Source of the DNA: Amborella trichopoda
Taxonomy: Eukaryota > Streptophyta > Magnoliopsida > Amborellales > Amborellaceae
Reading direction: 5' to 3'
DNA length: 64,000 nt
Assembly (NCBI RefSeq): GCF_000471905.2
Contig: NW_006500065.1
Span: 2,539,039-2,603,038 of the forward strand
The translations under genes and the position numbers were made by a program. Below, piece after piece: positions 33,401 to 48,400 of the stretch (position 1 is the stretch's first letter; every line of letters begins with the position of its first letter). The notes below the pieces were generated by a model. That model did not search any database and was not told where the DNA came from. It saw only the letters and a list, made by a program, of their open reading frames with translations.

Positions 33401-36400
33401 CTTTCTGGACAGAAGCATGACCTCTTTGGGAAATGAATCAAACCTTTATATAATGGGAGCATTTAATGATTGGAGATGGAAATCTTTTACCAAGGAGCTG
33501 AGCAAAATGGATTTTCCAGGGGATTGGTGGTCTTGCCGAGTTCACATTCCAAAGGAAGCATACAAGATGGATTTTGTGTTCTTAAATGGGAGAGATATAT
33601 ATGAGAATAATAACTCCAAGGATTTTGAAGTACCAGTTGAAGGTGGCATGGACACCTTTGCTTTTGAGGATTTTTTACTTGAGGAGAGGAGAAGGGAGCT
33701 TGAGAAACTTGCAGCAGAGCAAGCTGCGAAGGAAAGGAAAGCAGCTGAGCAACGCCGACTAGAGGAAGAGAAGGCTGCTAATGATGAAGATAAAGCACAA
33801 GCAAAGATTGAGGTGGAGAAGAGGAGAGAAAAGATAAACCATATAAAGCATAAGGCTGTTCTGTCTGTTGATAATTTGTGGTCTATGGAACCTTTTGAGT
33901 TCAAAGGTGGGGACAAGGTTAGATTATATTACAACTGTGCCTCTCGTCCGGTTGCTCATTCCAAAGAGGTATGGATTCATGGGGGTTATAATAATTGGCA
34001 GGGAGGTATATCGATTGTTGAAATCCTATCCACTGCTGGAATAGAAGATGGCGACTGGTGGTATGCGTACGGTATGCATTTGGACCCACTCTTCTTAATA
34101 GGAAAAAGATATGAACAATTATATTATTTCTAGGTAATATTTCTTCAATGCAAGTATCATGTTGAGAGAAAACGTACAAAAATCTAATGTAATCAACAAA
34201 AGAAATATGAGATGTTCATGTATTCCTTGATAGGTCATGGCATTTTCTTCGTATGGATACTTGCATTTCCTTTTGTGAACAAATTCTACTTATTTGATGT
34301 TTAAAGAGTACAAACAATTTATTCAGCTGAATGAGCAAAGGAAATTAGTAAGGCTCAGACCTTAGCAAAACTAGGGTATATCATGTGCTGTAAGGATTTT
34401 TAGGTAGAGGATATTGCTTGAAGACAGTGAAAGAGGGCTTGCAGCTAAGAGAGTGCATTAGAGGGTTGCACGTGAGTGGATTTGGTAGTGGGATTATGGC
34501 CATTTTTTTTGACAACCAATCTGCAATATTTTCCAAAGAATCCCATGTTTCACAAGAAGTATAAACATACTGAATGACAATATCATTAATTTGGGTTTGA
34601 TCAAAGCCAAGACTGTTATTGTTGAATATATTCCTAGTAAGGGAATTAGTAGACTTCCTTGTGGGGGTGTTCTGTCAAATCTTTTGTGTGCCTATGTGCA
34701 TATTTTAGGCTCGTACCCTTGTGATGTAAGGTCTTATGACTGGTGCTTGGACTTTAGACTTTGTTTTCCATTTGTTTTTGTTTGACATGTATTTGGCCAT
34801 ACAGTGTAGCCTTTAGGCCAAGAGGGAGTTATTGGGATTAGTGTGGCTTACATGGCCTTACCCTCAACTTATGTACTCAATGATGTATTGCTAAAAGATG
34901 TTTATACGCATAGCCAACTGTGTGGATGTGGGGAGAGGACATTCACCAATTTTGGGGGTGCCAATGAGGAGACATTAATCCGCTTAAAAATCTCATTTGG
35001 ACTAAGGGGCTTGACAAGATGATGGGAAAATTTTCATGGGCCACATGCTCGGATAATGTGTTCATGAAACCCTATGAGTTGAAAGAGCTGAGCCTCATTC
35101 TGTGCTGATAGTAAACGTTACAGGCATTGCCTATTCAAGCCATATCACCAACTAATGTTGCCTTTGGCTTCAAATGTTTGAGTGCGTGCAGGCTAGTACT
35201 CCTACTTGCTTGATAAGGAGAAGGCTAATGAGGAGAGGGCCTTAAACCCTTGACTTGTCACCGGACATCCACCCAAACATGTGCATTAGAGCGACCATTG
35301 CCCATTGATGACAAGGCACAAGGTCAGCATCAATGTGGCTCGTAGTCCCAAGGTTTGCAATTGGACTTGAGTGCAATATGATTATTAACCACCATTCCTT
35401 AGGGATGCTGGCTATAAGATACCAATCATTGAGCCTCCTCTACATTAGGGGTGATCATTGATGTGTTGTGGGCCAGTATTCCTACACATGTACTTGTGTA
35501 GAACAATTAAGCCTTGGAAACCTGGTCAGAATATGCATAATAATCATTAGTATGAAACACATAAAATTGTTGAGAATTAAGTCAAAATGTTTTAAAGTGT
35601 AGAACATATTTGTTATAAGTTAAAATGTATTAAGAGGGAGGACATGTTCGGTGTTTCCTAAGAAACTTTGGACTAATATGGAATTTCATTACAGCAAATC
35701 AATGTCAATTTTGTTGGTATGTGTGATCCATGTCGGTGTTAAGAATATGTACTTAATATATAATGTACGTTGTAGTCATTTTATATTTGGTTTGTACAAT
35801 GTTTTTATATTCATCATTGTCAAGGGCATAATGCAAATATAATAAAATAACTTAATGAGAGAGGCACACATCCCCAAGTAAGATCTCAAGGAGGAATTGC
35901 ATGCACTCTTTTCTCGCTTGTTCTCTTTCTCTCCTTGTCAAGCTTTTCTATTATGGTATGAGAGCTAGTTCGAAAACCCTAGTTCTTCAAGGCCCTTCAA
36001 GGATTTTCTGCCAATCATCTTCAAGGCCCTTCAAGGATTTTCTGCCATCAATCTTCAAGGCCCTTCAAGGATTTTCTGCCAACATCTTTAAGGCCCTTCA
36101 AGGTTTTTCTACCAATAATCTTCAATCTTCTATGAGCAAGCATCTACCATTTTCTTTGAACTGCTCTTAACAAACAACTTCCATTATTCTCCACATGAAC
36201 CCTAACTCAAGGTTATGTATCTTCTCTTCTCCTTTTTTTTGATCAAGTTAACTGATGTAACTCCTCTTCTCTTAAACCCTTTTTTTCTCTCTACTCACCC
36301 CTTTTCTTCTATTATTCTAACTTTCTTGTTTAAAACCCTACATTTCCTCCCTCAGAAGGCTAGATTTATTAGATTTAGTCCACAAATTCTCCCTTAGGAA

Positions 36401-39400
36401 TAAATCATCCCTTGGGGAGAAATGGTATATTAGATTAGTCCCCATACCTTCCCCGCCCAAGTCTTTCTCTCTTTAAGGCTTCACTCGCCTAATTTCCTCT
36501 CTCTAGGGTATCACACATCTAGCTTTTCAACACATTTTCCTCTTGAAAAAAAAAAAATCAAAATTTCTCCTTCTTTGAAACATCCAATTTCATAACACAG
36601 AAATCCATCATTGAAACCACTTTTGTTCATGGTCATAAACTTCTGGGACATTTAAGTAGTTCTTCAAAACCCCTTCTAAACTTCTTATCAAAAGTGATAT
36701 TGATGAAACTGAAAATACAAAGTCTCATTCACAAACGTTTCATGTGAAGAATAGGTTGCTACTGATCAAGGGAAAAAAGGGTAACCCCCACCGCCCCCCA
36801 AAAAAAAAAAAAAAACCCAAAAAAAAAAAGAAAAAAAAAAGAAAGAAAGGGAAAAGAGGGTTTAAGGGGGCAATCTAGCCTCCGAAACCCCCCATAAAGC
36901 ATAAACCTCATTAATATCAAGGGAGCTTATGGGTTTTGGGATTTATCATTGATCTTTGGCTGCTCTAATGGAATCTGATGATTAATGGGGAGCAATTAAT
37001 GGTTAATTTGAGGAATTGAGTTGTGATTTCCACTAATTATTTCAAAAATACGGCTTTCTTTATTCTTTAAACGTGATTTTGAAATGATCGTTGACGATAC
37101 TAGTCTCGATGATCTGTGGTACTAAATGTGTGTGGGACACTCACAAATTAGGGTTAGTTGCATGTTTTGGTTGATTGGGAGATAATTATAAGAAAATTAA
37201 GAAATTTTGCTAAACCCCACAAAACATTATAAGAAATTTGACTAAATGTAAGTGCAATATATGGTTTCATATTGCACAACAAAGAATTTGTGTTAAAAAG
37301 TTAAAAAATATTATGCATATATGTATTTGAAGTGATTGGAATATTGTTGTTTGAAATAAATAGACTATAGCGCAAAAAACAAAAAATGTCTATGTTTGAA
37401 TTACATAGCCAATAGCCAAACCCCCCTCCCCCAAAAAAAACAAAAAAAAAACAGTTTCTGGGCACCTGCTTGGGCTGTGCGGCCAAGACCCTTGGCCGCT
37501 TAGATGCCCACCTTGGCTTTTGTTAACATTGCACCCATTGTTACTACAACATGAATCCCTTTTCCATAGCCTACACCGAAACACACTGAGGATCAAGATT
37601 CTCATAACATGGTAGTAATGTCCAGCAACCCTGCAACATTTGATTGTGGACATGGATGTGATAGTGACAATAGAGGTTGTGGAAAAACATGCTGATTTTG
37701 TCCATTTTCACATAATCAAGGGCATCGTGGCCTTCTTCCTGTGCTCAATTACTATCCACAGATTGCAAATCCTGGGTATGGCAGGGTGGCATGTCAAATC
37801 CGTGGTCAACAAAATCGTAACACGGTAGACTGTAGTGATGCCAGACCATACTCCAGAAGGCATGAAAGCTAGACCAAACTGGAAGGTTAAATGTGGCAAA
37901 GCCCTATTTTCATTGAAGGATTGATACATAAGGATTTGATTAATCAGATTCCTAACCTAAAGAACTAACTTTAGGACACCGTAGAGAGTTTATATAGCCA
38001 AAAGAACACAACAATATTATAGTTTCTTGAGAATACCTTGCTCGAATATCACAATACTAAAGTTAACACTATCTGTTGAAGTCTTGGAGTTGGACCCAAA
38101 TGAACTAGCGAGCAATACTTGGCTATGTCGATCTTATTTGTGGTTGAGAAAGGAGTGTACGCCATTTCATCACATCCTTACAAGGATGTACAACTCTGCC
38201 CACCATTGTAGAGCAAAATATTTTCTCGCTATTCAATAGGCTTTGGTGAAGCAAATCTCTAGTGTATTGATCTTGAAAGAGGAGATGTTGCACTATGGAT
38301 CAAAAGTAAAGGTCCAACAATGGTTAAAAAAGAATCTTCCATAGGCCTCAAACATTGAAGATCAAAATTTAAGACCAAGTTCAACTAAAGAGAAGAGTTG
38401 TAATAGTAGTTCCAGATCTGTTATGTGAATTTGGTGGTGCGGTTGACAATGTAGGGACCACTTGTGAAGATAAAGGCGAGTGAAAAAGTGAATGGGGGAA
38501 TTGTTTAACCTTCACAATTGTTGTTTCATCCTCCATCACATCTATTACGGGAAATTTGTTAGTAGATGAAAGTTGGATTATGTAACTTGCGCAAGTGTAT
38601 ACCGATTAAAATTTTTCTTTCTTTTCTTTATTTTCACCACTTGGATTACTTACAAATGTCCAAATGCATAATGAGAAACAATAAAAACACAAAGAATCCC
38701 AAGGACTCTCACTCGCTGCCACTTTAACAATTATTTATTACAAAAACAAAATTGCATAAACTTGACCTTGGGATCACGAAACACAAAATACTCATGGGAA
38801 CAGGAAAACATAAGACTGCAAACCATAAAGAAGATTGTCAGAAAATTACCTCAACTAGACTTTGCACACCCCACTCCGGGTCTCCTCCTCCAATAGCGCA
38901 CTGGATCAATGGTCTATCTTAGATCTTTTTAGTATGGGAAAGCCCTGGCTACAACCCTTAACTGAATCAGAAAGCAATGGAACAATACACAAGCTTAACG
39001 CCTCAATGTCTTTATGTGAATGGGGGCGTGCCCCTATTTCTTTCTCAATATTTTTCTACGGGAGAGAGGAGAGAGAGATCTTAGAGAGATGTGGGAGAGT
39101 GGTGAGAGGGTGTAGTGACACCCTTAGGGGAGAGAGAGAGAGGTATAGAGACGTGTACAAATTATAGAGATTTGGTCCCCCTTTTACAGACTTTTTCTAA
39201 GGTTAAGGTTTCGTAGGGTTAGCTATCCTTAGATGAGATCCAGACTGTTGATCATAAGAGACTTGTGGGGTGAGAGATCTGAGCCATACAATCCTTAGAT
39301 CAGCCATCATGATTCAAAGGAAGGTGTTAAAACTTTATCCTTCAGCCAATCCCATTAAATAATAAAAATATGAAAATATATCATATTTTCCTATCTCTTG

Positions 39401-42400
39401 TATAAAGCTCTTATACATGCCAACTTTGAAAATTCAAACTTCTCAAATATCAAAACTTGTCATAATTTTTAAACTAGATTGAGTGCCTCATGGGCCATCT
39501 CATTAAAATAGGAAGGTGCATCTAAAAGAGGGGCGTGCCACCCATGGTGGTTAAGGGTGGCCCCGCGCACTCCCTCATGCAAATATGGTGGGTCCCCATT
39601 TGTTAAAGGAATTAAAAAATTAATAATGATGATTTTTAGAAACCAAGAGACTTCTAAAAAATTCAAACTATCAATCTAAATATCATTTAACATCAAAATA
39701 ATTAATTCTATATAATTTTGATGGGAATCGGATCCAACTAGGTTAAGGAATTATAATATTGCTGAAGCACTCCATCTTCTAATGAAGACTATAGTCCACA
39801 CTCACTTTCTCATACTAACCAAGCAGTTCCCATGACCCATAGACCATCACGAGGGTTCATAATTGGGCCACTAAAGTCAGTCAATAGGTGAAGGGGCACA
39901 ATCCCAGTCTATGGATTACAGGTTCTCCCCAAAAGACAAGCCCAAGGTCATACAGACCTAGTGCAACTACAGCTCTATAGTGCATAGGGGTAATCTCTCG
40001 CACATGCACATGTATCACTCGCAAGGGTGATTTGCTTTCCCAATACGACTATCATATGCATATGCCATGTGATGGATCAATGATGAGGTTTTGGCCCTCG
40101 TCTCTACAGGCCTACCATCACATAGAAGGGTCACACAGTCCTTTGGCTCTCTATCCTGGGCAACTTTGACTTCATCAAGGGATGACTCTACTAACTCCCA
40201 TCGGTTGTGCTTCATGCTCAGGTAATTAAGGGTTTTTCAACTCGACTGGCCTAATACGTTAAGCCAAGTCTGCGTATCGGCAAATAGCCTTTGCCTATCT
40301 CGGTCCCTCTGGGCCATAATCTCTTGGTTCTTCTAAACCACAATCTCTTGGTGCCTTTGGACCACACTCCCACTGGAGTTCATTGTTCCACTATATCAAG
40401 TATTAATTACAAGCTCTCATAAGGCCCTTAATGGCTACAAAAACCCAACATGATGCTAATGCCATCATCTACTAAAAGCAGTGGACCATTAACTCTTACA
40501 CTCCTTCGTTGAACAGGAAAACCTTAATGTTCTGAAGCTTTGTGAGCATAACTGGAGTCAAACAATTGCCACGACAAGCAATTTGATCCATCCAATTGAG
40601 GGGCAAGGTAGTGTGAATGTCTGGACCTTGGTTTGTCAATTTCATTCCTGAAAGGTGTGGCTATGTAAAATTCCAAGGTATGAATTCAAAAATTTCTTTT
40701 TTGATGATTGGAATTTCTACTTACAATTGCTACAATATAATGTGGAAATTTTTTTTGTAAAAAAAAAAACTACTTTGTAGTCTAGGATCTTTTATTTTTA
40801 GTGCCAAAATGAAACCTTATTGAAAGAAGGCTGAAGTCCAACGTTCAAGTTCTAATTCTAATAGAAATAGGATTTCTAATCATCATCATCATTCCAAGCT
40901 TTAAGGGAAAGTTTAAGGTCCTCACCCCTATTAGACCAACAAATAGGATTTCTGTAATAAATCTAGAACTTCTAACCTGAAATCAAATAGGCATGGAAGT
41001 CTCACTAAACTTTGTCGAAGGTCAACCCCTTAGGACTTAGTACACCCCACACCCAATTAGTACACCAATGGTGCAATTCTTGAACCCTTGGTCCTGCTGA
41101 ATTTCATATATTGGGAAGCTCGTTTGGCAATACCCTTTCAAAAACTGGGTTATGAGAGCATGAACTATATCTAGGGTTTTTCTGAAAGCTCTTAGGGTAT
41201 GCCACTATGTATCACCACACTACTACAACCTAGGCTAGGCATGCTCGCTTCCTTAGCCCTAGGGTTGGTGTGCCACCCTAGGAATCCTTGGGTGGTGCAT
41301 ACCACCCAATAAGGATGAGAGATGAGAGAGAAATTGTAGAGAGAGATGAGGCATGGAGAAGGGAGTGATGGGCTAGAAAATTGAATCAATGAAATGAGCA
41401 ATGACCCCCCAATTTATAGTTTTCAAGAGGTCTAGGGTATGCATGTCTTAATTAAAATTCAATTTGACCTATAGAACTCCTAGTAAGTTTTGAGGGGTGA
41501 GAAAAAAATAATATGAGCCATCCATGCTAAAAATTAACCGTCATGATTTAGGGAGGAATTTTAGGAACCTTATCGCTTGAGTCTTTGACCCATATCCACT
41601 TTTTAGTCATATTTTTATTTTAATTTGAATACCAATTTAAATAGGAGTCCTAGACTAAACAAGAATCCTAATCCAAATAGGACTCCTAATGCAATTAGGA
41701 TTCCTTAAAATAAATAATATGTTAATATGAGTTCTGATTTAAGTAAGAACCCTAGTCCAAGTAGGAATCCTAATTCAAACAAGACTCCTAGTGCAATTGG
41801 GATTGCTTAAGACAAATAATATTTTAATACAAATTCTTATGTAAGTCGGATCCTAATTTAACTATCACTTCTAATGCAATTAGGGATCTTTAAAATAAAT
41901 AATATTTTAATACAAATTCTTATCTAAGTAGGAGTCCTAGTCCAAGTGCGAATCCTAATCCAATTAGGACTCCTAATACAATCAAAACAAAATAAAATTT
42001 TAAATTAATAATATTTGAAATTAATAATTTCAAATTTATATAGGGGTGTCTCACTTTGTGTGGGATGTGTCCCACCCCTATGTGACCTGCCCATGTTTGT
42101 GAGCTAGGTCCTTGGCCCCCCACTAAGATGCCTCTTAAAACTAGGCCTCTACTATATTGTAAATTATCAGTTTTGCCTTTTCTCGGTTTATACATCAGAA
42201 AATAAAAACAATATTTCTGAGGTTCTCAAGAAAACAAATACTAAAAAGTACTTAGAAGTACATCAAGAAGTGGATCGATACCAATGCGTTAAGAAAGTGA
42301 CTGTCAGGGCACCCCACCCAAGCCAAAAACTGTGACCCACAATTATCTTATCAAACTAACCCAATAGGACCCATGACCTAGAGTCATAAGTAGGGGCCCA

Positions 42401-45400
42401 TGATTGGCCCATCAAAGCTGGCCAATAAATAGTGGAACCATGATTCAAATGTGTGAGCTACATGTTTCTGCCCAAGAGCTAGTCAGATGCACGTATCATT
42501 ATAGTGCAAGGGGGACTCTCTCTATGCACTTGTTCACGTGTCTTTCTACAGGATTGCTTCCCAAAATGCAATTGTCGTATGTACACGCCATGCAGAAGCA
42601 TGTTGAGAATTGATGGCCCTTGCTCTTAACAGCCTACAACCACACACAAGAGACTATGAAGTTTTGCTGGCTTACAAACCATTCTTGGACATATCTTCGA
42701 CCTTAACAATAAATGACTCTCCAAAAACCCTCAATGATACCTTCCTATGCCCAAGGGAAAGGGTTTTGGACCTGACTCAGGCCATAGACCGCTTAGCTCT
42801 AGCCTCTAGGTCAGTCAACAAATCATACACTCCCATTGGAGTGTACAATTTTCTATATTTATTATATTTACATCCTCTCTTGGACTTTAAAGGCCATAAA
42901 ACCCAATATCTCCCACTTGGCCTTTGAAGGCCGTATAATCGCTCCCCACTCTCTCTCAAACCCTTCCCATATACATGCATGACAACACATTTACCACTAA
43001 TCCTTTGTTTAAAGGATTTGCCTCTATTAGAGGATAAGCGACCTCTATCTCCTCTGCTTGGATCTCATTGTGTTTGTGGTAATAGTCTGCCTTTATATGC
43101 CTGGATTTCTTATGAAACTTGGGCTTCTAAGCCACACAATCTGCTGCCTGGTTGTCACAGAAGATCTCACACAGATGCACTTTATTGGATAAAAAATGAG
43201 TTGATTTAGGAAGTTCAACCAAACGGCTTCATTTGTTGAAAGACAACAAGCCACATACTCGGAGTCCATGGCCTTTAACACCATGAAACAGCTCCACTGG
43301 CAAGTGTGAAGATATATCCAGCTGTGGAGTCCATCTCATCTGGATCACCCAGATATTTCACATTTGAATGTCCCTGTATTTGAATGTCTAAGCTTCCTCC
43401 ATAAGCGAGCATGAGTTTAATGGTTCCTTACAAATATCGTAGAATTCTTTTTACTGTATTCCTTTGCTCCATGTCTGGATTACTCTGGAACCTGCTAATC
43501 ATACTCATATCAAATGATAAGTTTGGTCTCGTCCCCAGCATTGCATACATTAGTGACCTAATTGCACTTCTGTATGGAATTCTCTGCATGGCTTTTTTTT
43601 CTTTTGTACTTGTGGGAAACATGGCTTGGCGTAACTTGATCTTCTAATCAATGTTATGTGGGCCTTCAAATTTCCATATCAAATCTTTTCAGTATTTTTT
43701 TTTGCAATATGTTTCTTAAAATAATTGAATGGTTCCCTCTCTCTTGTTTTTTTTGTAGTAACTTATGAAGCCGCCCCCCCCCCCCCCCCGCCTCCCAAGA
43801 TCTTTCACAACAGAGTGCTGTGACAAGAAAGCTTTTGTTTCCAAACTAAGAGTCATTGAACAACTGACAACTAGCATGTCATCCACATATAGGGAGATGA
43901 ACCATAGTTGTTGGAAACGCCTGGGAACCCGAATCGTTTTAGGAACCAGAATCGCGGAATCGCCGTTGGCTAGAAGATTCCTGTCTTGAATCGTTGTCCG
44001 TACAATAAGAATCGCAGGGAACAAGATTCTTAGTTTTTGAGAATCGTGTTTTGATTGAAATAGATCCAAGTTGCATCCACATATGGAATCGAGATTCCAT
44101 CCTCCTTGGAATGGAGATTCCCATCCCCTTGGAATTGACACTCTAAGAGTCAAGATTCATTAATATGTGGAATCAAGTTTTCGACATTTATGGAATCAAG
44201 TTTCGGACATATGTGGAACAAAGATATGTTGTTGTTTCGAATCGTGATTCTAACATATTTGGAATCAAGTTTATGAAGTATATGGATCGGAGATTGATGC
44301 CAGTTTGAGATTGAGATTTACAATAATATGGACTATGGAATGCATTTGACGACCCCTACCAGGAATCAAGATATCATTTTTCTGTAGAAGGAAGCCACAA
44401 GCACATCTTGAGCCTTATCAACTTTAGAACCTATATTGAATGTCTCTTATTAGAAGGTTTCCAAAATTTTAAAGTGATTGTGTTGACTATTGAACTTACG
44501 GTCATTATGTATAAAAGATAAGTATTTCCAACTTGTGATTTTGACTTCATTATTATAAAGAGAAAATAAGATTGTCTACGTCATTGTTTTACTTTTAATT
44601 GTATGTGTTGTATTTATCAGTTATATTTTAAATTTAAAGTAAAAGCCGTCTAGGGTGGCACAAGGAAGATAATGAAAACCTACAACCATTTTGATACTTT
44701 GAATTTATTTAGTTTTGAATCAAGATTTAATCCTTGCTAGAATCCAGATTTGATATATTTGGGAACGTCTACCCACAATTAATGGGTTGAAGTTTCTAAA
44801 GATGTGTTGGATCGAGATTCCGAAATTAAGGAATCGAGTTTCCTTGGTTCTGATAAATGGTTTCCAAAGATGTGTTGAATCGATATTCCGAAATTACGGA
44901 ATTGAGTTTCCTTGGTTCCGAAAAATGGTTTCTAAAGATGTGTGGAATTGAGATTCCGAAATTGAGGAATCGAGTTCCCTTGGTTCTAAAAAACGGTTTC
45001 TGTGGAGATTCCTTAATGGAAACACGGAATCGGGTTTCTGAACTGGAATCGCAAGGTTGGTGGAGAGATTCCGGTAACTATGAGATGAACACAACATGAC
45101 TTCCACTAACCTTGACATATATACAATAATCTTCGTAGTTAAACAGCTTTTGACAAGGTCTATTAAAACTTTATGTACTACTACCCCAATACTTGTTTCA
45201 AGCCATAAAGGGATTTCATAAGTTTGCATACCAGATTTTCCTTTTCGTTCTCTATGAAGCCCTATAGTTGTTTTATATAAATTTCTTCTTCTATCTCCCT
45301 ATTTAGAAAAGTTCTTTACATCCATCTGGTAGAGTTCAAAGTTGAAATGGGCAGCTATGGCTATGAGGATCCTACTGGATGGGAAATTAACTATAGGGGA

Positions 45401-48400
45401 GAAGTTCTCATCATAATCTATCCGTTCTTTCTCATTATATCCCTTGGCTACTAATCTAACTTTGTACTTTTCTAGCTTCCCTTCTGAATTTTCAATTTCT
45501 TGTTAAAGATCCACTTGTTTTTTTATGATGAGTTACTGTTACTAGATCCTAAACATGGTTTTGTTTAATTGAGTTAAGTTCATTGATGATGGTCTCTTCC
45601 CGCTGATTCTTTTTCAAACAAGTTATGGCTTGGATCATGTTGGGATTCTTCTTCAATCCGCTCGTAATATTCTCTTAGGAAGGTGAAGAAATCAAATCTT
45701 CTCTTAATATGGTTACTTCTCTTAGGATGAGGTGGTTCGGTATTCCAAATCTTACCAGTGTCACTCATCATCTCAAAAATATCTCGTTGCTTATGATCGG
45801 TACACCCCTCAAGGAACTCATCCTCAAGGAAGTAAGCATCCCTACTCTAGGACCTCCCTTGTATTTAGGTTATAGAATGTTGTTCCTTACCATGATGTGG
45901 ATATCCTATGGAGATGCACTTAAGAATTTTAGGTTCTAACTTTGTTTCTATTTTGGTAAGGTATTAGAACATGTGTTGAGCATCCCCACATTCTTAGGTG
46001 TCAATGTATGGAGCATGACCAATGAAAATCTCATGAGGATTTTGTGGGACAGCTTACGTGGGAGTTCGGTTAAAAATGTAACCGGATATTAAAACTGCCT
46101 CCCCTTTTAGGGAGAGCTTTACATGTCCCATCATTCTCCTCAACATTTCCACCAAGGTCCTATTCCATCTCTCAACCACCCAATTTTGTTGTGGAGTGTA
46201 TGGTGTACAATATTGGTGTATGATACCATGCTCGATACAAACTTCCTTACATAACTATGAGGAGCACTCACCGCCCATAGAAGATCTAAGGACCTTAATT
46301 TTTTGGTTTGTTTGGTTTTCTACCTTGGCTTTCTACTCTATGAAATAGTCTAGGGCTTCTGATTTTTTGCTTAACAGGTTTAATGGCCAAAATTGGAGTG
46401 GTCATCTATAAAAGTGATAAAGTACCTCTTACATTCCTTAGTGGCCACATTCATAGGTCTACAAATATAACTACAGACAACATTTAAAATGCCAGCTGCT
46501 CTCTGAGCTTTCATATAGTGTTCTTTAACTAGTTTTCTTAAATACATGATTTAGATACTTTGCTTATATCACCATGAGATTTTTTAATAATCCCTCTCTT
46601 TAATCTCTCCATTCTTTTGTGACTAATTTGCCCCAATCTCATATGCCGTATGATGTGTCATTAACATCATTGCAACATGAGATGTAGCAAATGTAATTCT
46701 TTATTGCTATTGAAAAGAAGCCGTATACAAGAAGACCAATCATTAGAATTTCTTTGCCCAATTTTACTTCCACCTCATTGCCAGTAAATATGGTGGAATA
46801 TCCTACCTTAGCCAACCTAGAGACCTTAGCCAACCTAAAGACCTCAACCAAACTCTTTCTCATGTCTAGAGCATAAAGTTTGCTTTAAGATCATGCTCTT
46901 TCCATTCTCTAACTGAAGGACATAATCACCAATACCCAATATTTCGGTCTTTTAATTACCTCCCATGAAGATATGTTGATCCCTTGAGGCAGCAAGCTTA
47001 AAGTTTCTGAAGCTATCCTTGATGTTAGAGCATGAGCAGTGGACCCTGAGTCAAAACATCATGATCCCTCCGTAGGGTCTGCTAGCATAGTCTCAATGAC
47101 TACACAAGCATGCTCCTTATCACCCTTGGGATTCACATTCTTTGGCACTTTGCAATATTTCGCTATGTGCCCAAACCTTTTACAATTATGACATTGGGTA
47201 TTTTTTAAATCTTTCTTTTTCTTAAGCCCATTGTTCTCCTTTTGATATCATCATCATCATCATCAGAGCCTTTTCCCAACTATTTGGGGTCAGCTATACG
47301 AATCCTGGTGTGCCATTTTGTTCTATCAACGACCATACTCTCAGTGAAGCCATAAGTCCCCATATGTTTTCTCACTACTTCTAAACATGTCCTTTTGAGC
47401 CTACCCGACAGCATAGATTCAGGATTCATGAAAGGTTTTGGCTTTGCCTAACCCTCCTCCTTTACCCGAGCTTGGGATGGGTTAAGGGAAAGTTTAAGGT
47501 CCTCACCCTTCTTAGACCATCCCCTTTTGATATTATATATCTTATTTTTGATCTTGCCCTTTCCCTTCTTTTTCTTGAATGAACTAGAGTTGGGTTTTAG
47601 ATTTACCAAGTTCATGGAGTCATTGAAGGTTGGAGTATCATGAGTCATCCTTCGATCTTCTTTTGCTTTAAGCTTGGTGATGATCTCATTCGGCTTTGAT
47701 GTGCTCACCTGTGCAGTGAGGGCTAAGGTGAAAGATTCTCAAGGCAAACTTGTATATTCTCATCTAGCTTTATTTGGGCCGCCTCAAGTTCTCGAATCGG
47801 TGCTCTAAAAGTTCGGATGTACTCAGCCAACTTCCTCCTATCATCTTTAGGTCAGAGTATTGCTTCATAATGAGTTTTTCTTGTGAGGGATGGAGTAGCA
47901 TAATCCTTTTCGAGGTTTTGATGGATCTCTTTTGCAGTTTTTAGGGTCTCATAGTAGAGTGTGGGAGTCATCCATAACCATTAGAAGGAGATGCTTATTC
48001 AGGAAACATTTATGTTCCAGTTAAGCATAAGCATCCTTTATTGCTTGCCTCTCATAAGCATTGCCTCTGGGTTCAGATGGGGAGTTTTATATGAGCAGCT
48101 GACTGAGCCCTTCCTCAAAGATTACATAACCTATCTTTCTTTTCCAACTTGCATAGTTCTTCCCACCAACCTTTCAATTTTTAAAAGTTCAGCCATAAAG
48201 CCTTTCGCTGCCATGTTCTTGACTCATTATCATCATCCAAGCCTTATCCCAGTTATTTGTGGTCGGCTATGTTCTTGACTCAACTAATAAAAAAATTTCT
48301 TAAACTATGGCAGTAGGAGGACTTGCTCTGATACTAATGAAAGGTGTGGCTATATAGAATTCCAAGTTATCATTTAACAATTTCTCGACCTTTTTAAACC

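Larger units (their letters stand above)
35568..38566 (+). mobile_element. Copia-5: decayed 5' part of a copia element
   Basis: A candidate LTR (35568 to about 35950, starting TGTTGAGAATTAAG) is followed by a PBS-like ATGGTATGAGAGC, a repeat-bearing leader and a gag zinc-knuckle remnant. No pol domains follow. The next recognisable sequence is the LTR at 38567. Boundaries are approximate. Confidence 0.5.
40649..42908 (-). repeat. Copia-4 3' LTR
   Basis: On the + strand it starts TGAAAGGTGTGGCTATG and ends AAACCCAATA. It shares blocks such as 'ctacaacctaggctaggc' and 'tatagttttcaagagg' with the other LTR. A 63-bp LINE tail interrupts it at 40878. Confidence 0.85.
46600..48323 (-). pseudogene. 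Copia-4 gag and protease remnant
   Basis: Minus strand: a zinc-knuckle remnant [14 protein letters not shown] lies near 47165-47205, followed by a protease-type [13 protein letters not shown] (about 47015-47060). The GAG-pre-integrase region at 46600-46860 is decayed. A LINE tail at 47249-47522 lies just upstream of the knuckle. Confidence 0.75.

Noticed and set aside
32976-33916. Antisense open frames of 76-124 codons over SS3 exon 3
   Set aside because: They are shadows of the highly charged, repetitive sense coding sequence (Glu/Lys/Ala codons read as Ser/Phe/Leu in reverse).
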